Positions 1 to 8,991 of a DNA stretch of 64,000 bases are shown piece by piece (the first letter of the stretch is position 1; every line of letters begins with the position of its first letter). The notes under the pieces were generated by a model. It ran no database searches and was not told where the DNA came from. It saw only the letters and a list, made by a program, of their open reading frames with translations. Position numbers and translations under genes: made by a program. The DNA comes from Streptomyces sp. YPW6 (GTDB lineage: Bacteria; Actinomycetota; Actinomycetes; Streptomycetales; Streptomycetaceae), in the NCBI RefSeq assembly GCF_018866325.1, contig NZ_CP076457.1, forward strand, positions 7,041,001-7,105,000, written 5' to 3'.

Positions 1-3000
1 CTCGAAGCCCAGGGTCAGATGCTCGAAGAGCGGCTCGAACGGGCTCTGGAAGGAGTTGCCCGACACCATGTCGTAGTCGTCGACCAGGACGAACAGGCGA
101 GGGCCCGTCCACCAGTCGCACCGGCGCATCCGGGCGGGCGAGATGTCGGCCCCTGGCACCCGGGTCTTCATCGCGCGGGCCGCCCCCTCGATGGTCTCGT
201 TGAGGTTGTCCAGGGAGATGACATGCCCGATGCGGTACTCCTCGGGAATGGCGTCGACCAGGGTGCGGCGGTAGTCCACCGCGATGATCTTCGCCTCCTC
301 GGGGGTGTACCGGGCGGTGATGCCCTGCGTGACGAGGCGCAGCAGGTTGGTCTTGCCGCTCTCGGTGTCGCCGACCGCGATGAGGTGCGGGGTCCGGCTG
401 AAGTCGTGCCGGACCGGCTCCAGCGCGTCCTGGTCGAGACCGAGTGCGAGGCGCATGCCGCCGCCCTCCGTGGCCTCGGGCGGGGGGAGCTCGGAGACCG
501 GCAGCCGGTGCGGGAGCATCCGTACCTGCGGGGCGGCGGGACCGGACCAGCGCCGGGAGATCTCCCCGACCAGGTGGGCCACGCCCTCGCCGAGGTCGTC
601 GAGGCAGCCGCTGCCGTCCAGCCGGGGCAGACCCGCGAGGAAGTGCATCTTGCTGTCGGCGGTGATGCCGCGCCCGCCGGTGCGCGGCACCGAACGGGCC
701 TTGCGGGTGTCGATCTCGGAGTCCATCGGATCACCCATCCGCAGCTCCAGACGGGTGGCTGCCTGGTCGCGCACCTGCGCGGACAGCTCCACCCAGCGGG
801 TGGTGGTGATGAGCAGGTGGATGCCGTAGTTGAGGCCCCGGGCGGCGAGTTCGTTGAACTTCGGGATGAGGTCGTCGTAGTCCTGGCGGACCGTGGACCA
901 GCCGTCGACCACCATGAAGACATCGCCGTAGGGCTCGTCGGGGAACTCCCCGGCGGCCCGGCGGCGCCGGTAGGACTGCATGGAGTCCAGCGTGTGGTCC
1001 ACGAAGAACTGCTCACGCCGGGCCAGGAGCGCCATCACCTCGGCCACCGTCCGGTGCACCCGGTCCGGGTTGAGCCGCGCGGCGACCCCTCCCACATGCG
1101 GGAGCGCCGCGAGCTGGGAGAGGCCGCCGCCGCCGAAGTCCAGGCAGTAGAACTGCACCTCGGCCGGGGTGTGGGTGAGCGCCAGCGCGGCGATGAGGGT
1201 CCGGGCGAGGGTGGACTTGCCGCTCTGCGAACCGCCCGCGACGGCGACATGGCCGCCCGCCGCGGACAGGTCCACGACCAGCGGGTCCCGTCGCTGCTCG
1301 AACGGCTTGTCCACCAGGCCGACCGGCACCCGCAGCTTCCCGGTGCCCGGCCAGCGCGTGGCGATCAGGCCCCGCTCCTCGTCCGGCGCGATCCCGGGCA
1401 GCAGCGCGTCCAGCGGGAACGGCTCGTCCAGCGGCGGCAGCCACACCTGGTGGGCGTCGGGCCCGGAGCCGCGCAGCCGGTCCAGCGCCACGTCGAGCAG
1501 CGCCTCCTCGTCCTCGGCCTCCTCCGGCTCCGGCTCCGGGCCGGGTGACGCCTCCAGGGTGCGCGGCACCACCCACCCGCTGGTCCACGGAACCACCTGG
1601 CTCGCCACCCGGGCCTGCACCACCGCACCCGTCCTGCGCCGGTACGTCCCCGAGGAGTACGCGGCACGGAACCGGGTCAGGGCCTCCACCCCGGACTTGA
1701 GATAGCCGCTGCCGGGCGCTGCGGGCAGCTCGTAGGCGTCCGGTACGCCGAGCACCCCGCGGCTCTCCATCGCGGAGAAGGTCCGCAGCCCGATGCGGTA
1801 CGAGAGATGGCTCTCCAGCTGGTGCATACGCCCCTCGTCCAGGCGCTGCGAGGCGAGCAGCAGATGGACGCCGAGCGAGCGGCCGAGGCGGCCGATCATC
1901 ACGAACAGCTCCATGAACTCCCGGTGGGTGGAGAGAAGTTCGCTGAACTCGTCGACCACCACGAAGAGGCTGGGCAGCGGGGCCAGGTCGGCTCCGGCGG
2001 CGCGGGCCCGCTCGTACTCCAGCGCCGAGGTGTAGTTGCCCGCCGCGCGCAGCAGCTCCTGGCGGCGGATGAGTTCGCCGTGCAGGGCGTCCTGCATGCG
2101 CTCCACCAGGGCGACTTCGTCGGCCAGGTTGGTGATCACGGCGGAGGTGTGGGGGAGTTCCTCCAGGCCGAGGAAGGTGGCGCCGCCCTTGAAGTCGACC
2201 AGCACGAAGTTGAGCGTCTCGGAGGAGTTCGTCAGGGCGAGCCCCAGGACGAGGGTGCGCAGCAGCTCGCTCTTGCCGGAGCCGGTGGCGCCGATGAGCA
2301 TGCCGTGCGGACCCATGCCGCCCTGCGCGGACTCCTTGATGTCGAGCTCGACCGGACGGCCGTCCACCCCCACCGCGATCGGTACCCGCAGCCGGCCTGA
2401 CCCGGAGTGCCGGGCGAACAGGGTCTGCGGGTCGTGCCGGTGCAGATCGGGGATGCCGAGCAGGGTGGTCAGCTCGACATCGGTGTCCAGCGGCTGCGCG
2501 ATGTCCGTGCCGAGGCTCATCCTGTGCGGGGAGAGCAGCCGTGCCAGCGACTCCGCGCCGAGCGGACCGAGCCGGTCGGGGCGGCCGAGCGGCACCGAAC
2601 GCTCCTTGCGGCTGCGGTCGGTGCGCACCAGGTTCACCTGGCCGGGCCCCACGGTGAGCCGCAGTGTGTTGCGGCCGGGCCGCCAGCGCAGCGCCCCGGA
2701 CACGTCCAGGATCAGGGCGTTGCGGTAGCCGTGCCCCTCCCAGCGGTGCCCCTCGGGGACGGCCACGCCGTCCAGCACGACCACCGTGTACGGCTCGTCA
2801 CGGCCGGGCCGGGCGTCTGGGTCGAAGCCGGGGCGTTCGGCGAACTCGGCGCCGAGCAGGTCGTCCAGTTCGTTGAGGTCCGCGGTGATCCGGCGGGCCT
2901 GCCCCGCCCCGTCCTCCTCGTGCGGATCCAGGGCGTGCGGCAGCCACTTGACCCACTCCCAGTCGGCCCGCCGCTCGTCGCTGACGCAGAGGGCGACCCA

Positions 3001-3777
3001 CAGCTCCTCGGGCGCGTGGAAGACCGCCAGCTGTCCGAGCATCGCCCGCACCAGGGCCCGTACGGCGTCCTGCTCCGGAGCCTGGACGCCGGGCGGCGCC
3101 CCGTCCGGCGCTTCCTCCGGGCGCAGCAGGATCCGGGCCGAGGAGCGCAGGTACAGCCCCAGCGGCTGCTCCGGGATGGTCGAGTAGGCCCGGATGAAGC
3201 GGCGCAGCGCGTGCGCGCAGAGCGGTTCGAGATCCTCCACCGGCCGGGTGGAGACGGGGCTGAGGGTGAGCGCCAGCTGCTGTTCGCCGACCGCCAGACG
3301 GACCTCGCCGAAGTCCTCGTCGGCGGGGCGGCGTTCCCACAGCCGTGACGTGCGGGCCAGCGAACGCAGCGAGGCCGGCTCCGGGTGGCGCCAGGCGAGC
3401 GCCCGCTGCTGCTCCGCGATGGTGGTCCGTACCCGCTTGCGGGTCTGGGCCAAGTAGCGCAGATAGTCGCGGCGTTCTCCCTTCAGGCGCTGTTTGCGCT
3501 CGCTGGAGCGGCGCATCAGCTGCCCCAGCAGCATGGCGCCGGCCGAGAGCGCCATGACGCCCATCGCCAGGTACATGAAGACGCCGTTCCCGCCGCCGGG
3601 GCGCAGGAACATCAGCATCATCGACACCGACATCAGGGCCATCGGCAGGTAGGTCCACACCGCCGAGGTGTCGGGCACGGTCTCGGCGAGGACGGGCGGC
3701 TCCTGGAGGGTCAACTGCCCCTCGGGCATCTCCGGCCCGCGCCTGCGGGCGGGGCGGCGAAACAGCACGACACTCAA
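1..3777 (-). CDS. eccC: EccC, FtsK/SpoIIIE-type motor ATPase of type VII secretion (3' end cut by window edge)
   Basis: This is the membrane-anchored motor ATPase that binds WXG100 substrates and drives type VII export. 1259 codons are in the window; the family is usually about 1300 aa, so only a short C-terminus is missing. Two hydrophobic segments lie near residues 38-80. Three FtsK domains follow, with P-loops GATGSGKS (about residue 496), GGSQSGKS (about 848) and GDTESGKT (about 1138). The first domain keeps a full Walker B (FVVVDEFSEL). The second and third have DG and DD, as is usual for EccC, where domain 1 is thought to be the active ATPase. I chose TTG at 3777 because GGAGG lies 9 bases upstream; GTG at 3768 is possible but badly spaced. 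It diverges from eccD across 402 bases. Confidence 0.95.
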   Translation of the reverse strand, partial: MSVVLFRRPARRRGPEMPEGQLTLQEPPVLAETVPDTSAVWTYLPMALMSVSMMLMFLRPGGGNGVFMYLAMGVMALSAGAMLLGQLMRRSSERKQRLKGERRDYLRYLAQTRKRVRTTIAEQQRALAWRHPEPASLRSLARTSRLWERRPADEDFGEVRLAVGEQQLALTLSPVSTRPVEDLEPLCAHALRRFIRAYSTIPEQPLGLYLRSSARILLRPEEAPDGAPPGVQAPEQDAVRALVRAMLGQLAVFHAPEELWVALCVSDERRADWEWVKWLPHALDPHEEDGAGQARRITADLNELDDLLGAEFAERPGFDPDARPGRDEPYTVVVLDGVAVPEGHRWEGHGYRNALILDVSGALRWRPGRNTLRLTVGPGQVNLVRTDRSRKERSVPLGRPDRLGPLGAESLARLLSPHRMSLGTDIAQPLDTDVELTTLLGIPDLHRHDPQTLFARHSGSGRLRVPIAVGVDGRPVELDIKESAQGGMGPHGMLIGATGSGKSELLRTLVLGLALTNSSETLNFVLVDFKGGATFLGLEELPHTSAVITNLADEVALVERMQDALHGELIRRQELLRAAGNYTSALEYERARAAGADLAPLPSLFVVVDEFSELLSTHREFMELFVMIGRLGRSLGVHLLLASQRLDEGRMHQLESHLSYRIGLRTFSAMESRGVLGVPDAYELPAAPGSGYLKSGVEALTRFRAAYSSGTYRRRTGAVVQARVASQVVPWTSGWVVPRTLEASPGPEPEPEEAEDEEALLDVALDRLRGSGPDAHQVWLPPLDEPFPLDALLPGIAPDEERGLIATRWPGTGKLRVPVGLVDKPFEQRRDPLVVDLSAAGGHVAVAGGSQSGKSTLARTLIAALALTHTPAEVQFYCLDFGGGGLSQLAALPHVGGVAARLNPDRVHRTVAEVMALLARREQFFVDHTLDSMQSYRRRRAAGEFPDEPYGDVFMVVDGWSTVRQDYDDLIPKFNELAARGLNYGIHLLITTTRWVELSAQVRDQAATRLELRMGDPMDSEIDTRKARSVPRTGGRGITADSKMHFLAGLPRLDGSGCLDDLGEGVAHLVGEISRRWSGPAAPQVRMLPHRLPVSELPPPEATEGGGMRLALGLDQDALEPVRHDFSRTPHLIAVGDTESGKTNLLRLVTQGITARYTPEEAKIIAVDYRRTLVDAIPEEYRIGHVISLDNLNETIEGAARAMKTRVPGADISPARMRRCDWWTGPRLFVLVDDYDMVSGNSFQSPFEPLFEHLTLGFE

Positions 3778-4179
3778 GGAACAGAACCTCCGGTTCGCTG
3801 ACTTTCGGGCCCGCCGAATACCGTGGCGCCGGGCAGGGGAAAGACCGCACCAGGCCGCTGCATTCGGGGCGGCACATGCTCCGATGAACGCCGGGTGAAT
3901 GTCTCGCGCGGATTACGCGGAGCGGCCAACTTCCATGACGGACAACCCGCATACCGGATTCGCAGTCCGGCCCGCGGCACGGCCGGTGGCCGCAGGCAGT
4001 AGTCTGCATTCACGGAACGCGCCCTGTCCACGCGGGAGGGGCCCTCACCGCTGTGCGGGCCCCCATTCCCTGCCGGGCCCCGGCTTCACGGCCGCGCGGA
4101 CTTTCCGTACTGTTCGCACATTCCCTCTGCCCGGGGAAGTCCTCTGTCAAAGCCTGCACGGAAGACGAGAGTTCTGCTG
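3778..4179. other. Divergent intergenic region between eccC and eccD
   Basis: These 402 bases separate the leftward eccC from the rightward eccD and must hold both promoters. Only the GGAGG serving eccC (3787-3791) is clear. I saw no convincing -35/-10 pair, no strong palindrome and no small gene with a good ribosome binding site. The upstream region of eccD is GC-rich and its start codon has only a weak purine stretch before it. Confidence 0.5.
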
Positions 4180-5586
4180 ATGACCGACAGTGCGGTGGCC
4201 GAAACGTGCCGCCTGACCGTACGTGCGCCGAGCGTCACCATCGATCTGGCCGTGCCCGCCGACGTACCGGTCGCCGATCTGCTCCCCACCCTCCTGCGGT
4301 ACGTCGGTGAGGAGGCCGAGGAGGCCGGGCTCGACCACGCCGGCTGGGTGCTCCAGCGGCTCGGCGACGCCCCGCTCGACGAGGAGACCACGCTGGCCCG
4401 CGCCGGTCTCGCCGACGGCGCGGTCCTCCATCTGCGCCCGCACACGGAGGCCCTCCCCGAGGCGCGGCTCGACGACCTGGTCGACGGGATGGCCGAGACG
4501 GTCGGCCGCCGACTGCACACCTGGCACGCCGGGGCGGCCCGCGGCCTGCTGGTGGGCACCGCCGTCGCGACCGTGGCGACCGCCCTGGTGATGGTGTTCC
4601 GTCCCGGCGTCACCGACTCCGCCGCCACCCGGGCCGCCTGTGCGGCCGTGGCCGGGGTGCTGCTGCTCGCGGGCGCCGGCTCCGCCAGCCGCGCGGTCGG
4701 CGACCGCCTCTCCGCCACCGCCCTCGGCCTGCTGGTCGCCCCGTGCTTCGCCCTGGTCGGCTGGGTGCTGCCCGGCGGCGACCTGAGCGGCCCCGACGCG
4801 TCACAGGTGGCGGGCGCGCGGCTGCTGGCGGCCGGCGCCGCGGCGGCGGGCGGAGCGGTCCTCGCGCTGGCCGCGACCGCCGTCGGCGCCCCCGCCTTGC
4901 TGGCCACCGCCGTGGTCGCCGTGGCCACGGCGGTCTCCGGGGCCCTGATGGGCTACACGAACCTGGACGCGGCGGCCTCGGTGGCGCTGGTGGCCACGTT
5001 CGTCGCGCTCGCCGCCGGAGCCGTGGCGCCCTTCGCCTTCAAGCTGGCCGGAATGCGCATGCCCGCCCTGCCGTCCTCCGCCGGGCAGCTCCAGGAAGGC
5101 ATCGACCCGTACGCGGGCGACGAGGTCGCCGAGCGCACCGAACTCGCCGGACGCTGGGTCACCGCGCTCTTCGCCGCCACCGGCACCGTCGTCGCGGCCG
5201 CCCTGGCCGTCCTCGCGCACACCCCGGACCTCCCCGAGACGCTCACCGCGCTCGCCCTGGCCCTGCTGCTGCTCCTGCACGCGCGGGGCCTCGTCCACAT
5301 CGGCCAGCGGCTCACCCTCGCCGTGCCCGGCATCCTGGGGCTGCTGCTCCTCGCCCGTGCCTGGGCGGTGGACAGCGACGCCGACGGCCGCGTGGTCGTG
5401 TTCGCGGTGCTGCTCGCCGCCGCCGCAGCCCTGGTGACCGCGTCCTGGATCGTGCCCGGCCGCCGGGTGCTGCCGTACTGGGGGCGGGCGGCGGAGCTGG
5501 CCCACACCGGCTTCGCGGTCGCGCTGCTGCCGCTCGCCCTGTGGGTGGCCGGCCTCTTCGGCTGGCTGCGCGGCCTGTTCGGCTGA
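4180..5586 (+). CDS. eccD: EccD, polytopic channel subunit of type VII secretion
   Basis: This is the integral membrane core subunit of the type VII translocon, 468 aa. Residues 1 to about 90 form a ubiquitin-like (YukD-type) cytoplasmic domain, with a typical pattern of short hydrophobic strands ending in AVLHLRPHTE. A linker and about eleven hydrophobic Ala/Leu/Val-rich helices follow, from roughly residue 120 to the end (GLFGWLRGLFG). This layout is the EccD family hallmark. The ATG at 4180 is preceded only by a weak purine stretch. eccB begins 45 bases downstream, so the two are probably co-transcribed. Mycosin and EccE are not visible here; they may lie left of the window beyond eccC. 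Confidence 0.93.
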   Translation: MTDSAVAETCRLTVRAPSVTIDLAVPADVPVADLLPTLLRYVGEEAEEAGLDHAGWVLQRLGDAPLDEETTLARAGLADGAVLHLRPHTEALPEARLDDLVDGMAETVGRRLHTWHAGAARGLLVGTAVATVATALVMVFRPGVTDSAATRAACAAVAGVLLLAGAGSASRAVGDRLSATALGLLVAPCFALVGWVLPGGDLSGPDASQVAGARLLAAGAAAAGGAVLALAATAVGAPALLATAVVAVATAVSGALMGYTNLDAAASVALVATFVALAAGAVAPFAFKLAGMRMPALPSSAGQLQEGIDPYAGDEVAERTELAGRWVTALFAATGTVVAAALAVLAHTPDLPETLTALALALLLLLHARGLVHIGQRLTLAVPGILGLLLLARAWAVDSDADGRVVVFAVLLAAAAALVTASWIVPGRRVLPYWGRAAELAHTGFAVALLPLALWVAGLFGWLRGLFG

Positions 5587-5631
5587 GCACCCGCGTACGC
5601 CGGTTGACCAGATACGAGTTGAGGAGAGGCT

Positions 5632-7176
5632 GTGCAGTCCAAGCGCGACCAGGTCCAGGCCCACGGATTCATGATGGGCAGGCTCAGCTCGGGCCTGCTG
5701 ATGGCTGACCCGGACGCCCCCGAGAGCCCGCTGGGCCGCACCACCCGGGGCGTCGTCTTCGGCCTGCTGGTGACCGTCCTGATCGGCGCGGGCACCACCG
5801 TCTACGGGCTGCTGCGTCCCGGCGGCAACGACACCTGGCGCAAGGGCGAGCACCTGGTGGTCAACCGCGACACCGGCGCACGCTACCTGTGGACCGGTAC
5901 CGACGGCGTCCTGCACCCCGTACGCAACTACGCCTCGGCCCGGCTGATCGGCGGGGCCGACCTCGAGGCCGTGGACGTCTCCACCGCCTCGCTGCGGGAC
6001 GTCCCCGTGGGAACCCCGGCGGGCATCCCCGGAGCCCCGGACACCCTGCCGGCCCCGGACCGGCTCGACGCCGGCGCCTGGCACATGTGCGTGACCGGAC
6101 CGGACGGCGCGCTGCCCAGCACCTCCGTCGGCGCCGTGGACGCCGGGGTGGACCGGCCCGGGGCCACCACCGTGGTCGCGGGGGCACCGCTGGAATCCCA
6201 GGACGTCGGCGCCGACCGCGGGGTGCTCGTACGAGGCCCGGACCGCACCGAGTACCTGGTGTGGCGGGGCAGCCGGCTCGCGCTGGACCGTGCGTCCGAC
6301 GCCCGCAACGCCCTCGGCTACGGCTCCGAACGGGCCATGCCGGTCTCGGCGGCCTTCCTCGACGCACTCGCCCCGGGACCCGCCCTGAAGCCGCCGGAGG
6401 TCCCGGGACGCGGGGAGAAGGGCCCGGTCATCGGCGGCGAACCGAGCACGGTCGGGCAGCTCTTCGAGGTGAGCGTGCCCGGTGGCGGCAGCACGTACCA
6501 CCTGCTGCGCGAGGACGGCCTCGTGCCGCTCTCCGGCCTGGAGGCCGCCCTCGTGCTGGGCGACCCGGCCACCCAGAAGGACGCCTACCAGGGGCGCTCG
6601 CCCGAGGCCCGCGCGGTCGGCGCCGAAGCGCTCCGCACCCACCGGGCGGAGAAGACGGCCGCCGCCGGCCCCGCGGGCGCGGAGCTGCCCCGTACGCCGC
6701 CCGCCCCGCACCCCGCACCGCGCGGCACCGCGCTCTGCGCCCAGGTCGACGGCGGCGACGGCGGGGCCCGGATCCGGTCGGTGCTGGTCCCGCTGACCGC
6801 ACTCGCCCCCGTCGCCGTCTCGCAGGGGACCGCCCAGCCCGTGGAGGCGGCCTGCGTCCGGACCGACGCCACCGTCGTACGCCCGGGGCGCGGAGCCCTG
6901 GTCCGGGCCCTGCACGCGAGCGGCGCCGCCCACGCCGGAACCACCTATCTGGTCGCCGACAACGGTGTGAAGTACCGGTTCCCGGCGAAGGGATCCCTGA
7001 CGGCCCTCGGGTACGCGGAAGGGGACATCGGCTCCGTCCCCGCACCTCTGCTCGCCGCACTGCCGACCGGCGCGGACCTCGACCCGGCCGCCGCCACCGG
7101 TGCCGCGGAGCCCCGGGTCACCGCCCCCGCGTGCAGGGCTTCCGCCAAGGACGAAGCAGGCGACTCCCGGCCATGA
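5632..7176 (+). CDS. eccB: EccB, membrane-anchored periplasm-facing subunit of type VII secretion
   Basis: EccB, 514 aa, is the single-pass core component of the type VII machine. The N-terminus is polar and cytoplasmic (QSKRDQVQAHGFMMGRL). One transmembrane segment lies at about residues 43-65 (GVVFGLLVTVLIGAGTTVYG). The rest is extracytoplasmic, with the family's repeated beta units; the opening part includes WRKGEHLVVNRDTGARYLW. Two cysteines late in the sequence (near LCAQVDGG and EAACVRTD) could form the disulfide known in this family. The start is GTG at 5632 after GAGGAGAGGCT. It follows eccD closely and runs the same way. The next gene is 446 bases on, which suggests a separate promoter for the substrate genes. 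Confidence 0.93.
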   Translation: MQSKRDQVQAHGFMMGRLSSGLLMADPDAPESPLGRTTRGVVFGLLVTVLIGAGTTVYGLLRPGGNDTWRKGEHLVVNRDTGARYLWTGTDGVLHPVRNYASARLIGGADLEAVDVSTASLRDVPVGTPAGIPGAPDTLPAPDRLDAGAWHMCVTGPDGALPSTSVGAVDAGVDRPGATTVVAGAPLESQDVGADRGVLVRGPDRTEYLVWRGSRLALDRASDARNALGYGSERAMPVSAAFLDALAPGPALKPPEVPGRGEKGPVIGGEPSTVGQLFEVSVPGGGSTYHLLREDGLVPLSGLEAALVLGDPATQKDAYQGRSPEARAVGAEALRTHRAEKTAAAGPAGAELPRTPPAPHPAPRGTALCAQVDGGDGGARIRSVLVPLTALAPVAVSQGTAQPVEAACVRTDATVVRPGRGALVRALHASGAAHAGTTYLVADNGVKYRFPAKGSLTALGYAEGDIGSVPAPLLAALPTGADLDPAAATGAAEPRVTAPACRASAKDEAGDSRP

Positions 7177-7622
7177 TCCAGACCAAAACCCCCATAGGGT
7201 GGCGAAGAAAGGGAAAGGGGTGCGGAAGCGGAACTTCTCCCACCACCCGGCGTCGGCCGAAGCCGCCGGGGTGTGGACCGCAGCGGACCGGAAACCTCAG
7301 AAAAAGCTCAGAAATTGTGCGCCCGGGGTGCCGTGGAATCCCGCGAAAGAGGCGCACCCCAACACGGGAAGCGGGCCGCCTCGATGACCGTTCGGAATCT
7401 CCCGCTGCCCGTTTCCCGTCCGCATCGGCCGGTACGGGCAAACGGCGGGTGATCCGCGTTCATTCCGTGGAAACCTTCGGACAACTCCGTTGGCACACAG
7501 GGAATCTGACCCGGCGGACTATGCTCAAATCTTCCCGGCACGCGTTGCGGCGGACGGCAATTTCTCTTTAGCCTCGGCGGGCAACGGTGCGACGAGAAGT
7601 CACTCAACGAAGGGAGCGCGAC
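7177..7622 (+). other. Long gap upstream of the WXG100 gene cluster
   Basis: These 446 bases between eccB and the first WXG100 gene hold no supported gene. The stretch is less GC-rich than its surroundings, with A/T-rich patches near 7290-7320 and 7500-7570. That fits a promoter region for the downstream effector cluster. No -35/-10 pair with good spacing could be assigned. AAGGGAG just before 7623 is the ribosome binding site of the next gene. Confidence 0.5.
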
Positions 7623-7958
7623 ATGGCGGACAGCGGCCAGAGGCGGGCGGACTATGCCAAGGGCCTGGGAGGTGTCTCCTCGCTGGAGTCGGCCCGGGCA
7701 TCGGTCGAGAAGATCCAGAACAACGTCGCCGAGATCGCCGCGCGTTCGGGCGTCGGAGGCGACGAGGGCCAGGCCCTGCTGAAGCTGTTCCGCAGCTGGA
7801 ACGGCGAGGCGCAGAAGGTCGTCGTGCAGATCAGCAAGATGGTCGACGCGCTCCAGGAGAACGTCACGTCGGCGAACCGGCTGGCGAAGGAGAACCAGGA
7901 CCTCACCGAGGTGCTCAACAGCAAGACCAGCCAGGGCGTCTTCGAGGCGCTGCGCTGA
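7623..7958 (+). CDS. WXG100 family secreted protein (EsxA/EsxB-like), first copy
   Basis: This is a small helical substrate of the type VII system, 111 aa. The turn between the two predicted helices carries W-N-G (RSWNGEAQKVV), the WXG motif at about residue 60. The N-terminal helix is ESARASVEKIQNNV; the C-terminal helix holds KMVDALQENVTSANRLAKEN. I saw no clear C-terminal YxxxD/E export signal. The start is ATG at 7623 after AAGGGAG. A second WXG100 gene follows 93 bases later, so the pair probably forms the usual heterodimer. I cannot tell which corresponds to EsxA and which to EsxB, so I leave the symbol blank. Confidence 0.9.
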   Translation: MADSGQRRADYAKGLGGVSSLESARASVEKIQNNVAEIAARSGVGGDEGQALLKLFRSWNGEAQKVVVQISKMVDALQENVTSANRLAKENQDLTEVLNSKTSQGVFEALR

Positions 7959-8051
7959 CCCGTCCCCCGGCGGAGCCGGCCCCCCGCGCGGCGGGCCGGA
8001 ACCAGTGAGCGTCCCCGGGCCCGACGGCCCGGCCACCCGAGAGGAGATGCC

Positions 8052-8360
8052 ATGGCCGACGGCATCATCGATGTGCAGTACTCCACGGTCCGCAACGCGA
8101 TCGAGGAGCTGAAGCAGCAGACCCAGCAGATCATCACCACCCTCAACAACCTGGAGGACGAGCTCAAGCCGCTCGTCACCTCCTGGGAGGGTGACGACCA
8201 GGCGATGTACCGCGGCGTCCAGGCCGAGTGGGACCAGGCGACCAAGAACATGGCCCTGCTCCTCGGCGACAGCGGCGAACTGGTCCAGAGCATCCACGAC
8301 AACCACTCCCGCGACGAGCGCCGCAGCGCCGACAACTGGGGCAGCGTGCGGGCCCGTTAG
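8052..8360 (+). CDS. WXG100 family secreted protein (EsxA/EsxB-like), second copy
   Basis: This is a 102-aa WXG100 protein with the classic layout: helix 1 (NAIEELKQQTQQIITTLNNL), the turn W-E-G (TSWEGDDQAMYR) at about residue 44, then helix 2 (EWDQATKNMALLLGD). It is the more canonical of the two in length and motif position. The start is ATG at 8052 with GAGGAG upstream. It is expected to pair with the preceding WXG100 protein and be exported by EccB/C/D. The tail is charged (ERRSADNWGSVRAR) without an obvious YxxxD/E signal. Confidence 0.93.
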   Translation: MADGIIDVQYSTVRNAIEELKQQTQQIITTLNNLEDELKPLVTSWEGDDQAMYRGVQAEWDQATKNMALLLGDSGELVQSIHDNHSRDERRSADNWGSVRAR

Positions 8361-8469
8361 CCCTCCGTCCGGGGTCCGCCTCCCCGCCGCGCGCGACGGA
8401 GGCGGACCCCGGCTTCCCGCAGTTCCGTTCCGGTGACCCCGTCCGGGCCCGACCGCAGGAGGACGCCCC

Positions 8470-8943
8470 ATGGCCGGTGAGCAGGCAGACGTCAAGCATT
8501 TCGACCTCAAGCAGATGGAGAACTTCCGCGACAACGAGGTGCATCCGGTCTACACCAAGGCCAAGAAGCACAAGGAGGACGGTGAGGGGGAGGGCGACGG
8601 CCGCATCCGGCCCCTCGGTGAGCTGATCGGCGGGTTCACCACGCCCGACAACCTCGACCAGGACGCGCAGCTGCTGCGCCTCGGGCTGATCGCCAAGGAC
8701 AAGCTGATCTCCGGCCCGACGCTGGTCGAGAGCGTGAAGGCCGCGGCGACGTCCCTCGACAAGCTGCTCGGTGATCAGATGGAGCTCTTCAAGGAGCTCA
8801 AGGAAGCCCTCACCGACACCATCGAAGAGGCGAACAAGACCAAGAACAAGAACCTGGACGCGATAGACGCCCAGACGCTGCTCCAGACCTTCGAAGAGGT
8901 CGACACGCTGACCAGCGGTTCCTCGGGCACGGAAGAGAAGTAG
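8470..8943 (+). CDS. Type VII secretion-associated helical protein of unknown function
   Basis: This is a 157-aa mostly helical, strongly charged protein that I do not recognise. It starts at ATG 8470 with a good GGAGGA site. The N-terminal half has a Lys/Asp/Glu-rich segment (KAKKHKEDGEGEGDGRIRP). The C-terminal half has long amphipathic helices (QMELFKELKEALTDTIEEAN) and ends SSGTEEK. It has no WXG motif, signal peptide or membrane segment. Its place between the WXG100 pair and the large 1172-aa protein suggests a dedicated partner or small cosubstrate. This role is inference from context only. Confidence 0.75.
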   Translation: MAGEQADVKHFDLKQMENFRDNEVHPVYTKAKKHKEDGEGEGDGRIRPLGELIGGFTTPDNLDQDAQLLRLGLIAKDKLISGPTLVESVKAAATSLDKLLGDQMELFKELKEALTDTIEEANKTKNKNLDAIDAQTLLQTFEEVDTLTSGSSGTEEK

Positions 8944-8991
8944 CTCCCCCGGGGACCGGGGCGGGCGGCGAGAGACGAGAAAGGGCGCGCG

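Noticed and set aside
7450..7500. ECF-type promoter upstream of the WXG100 genes
   Set aside because: A GGAAAC and a CGTT are present near 7470-7490, but their spacing is several bases too short.
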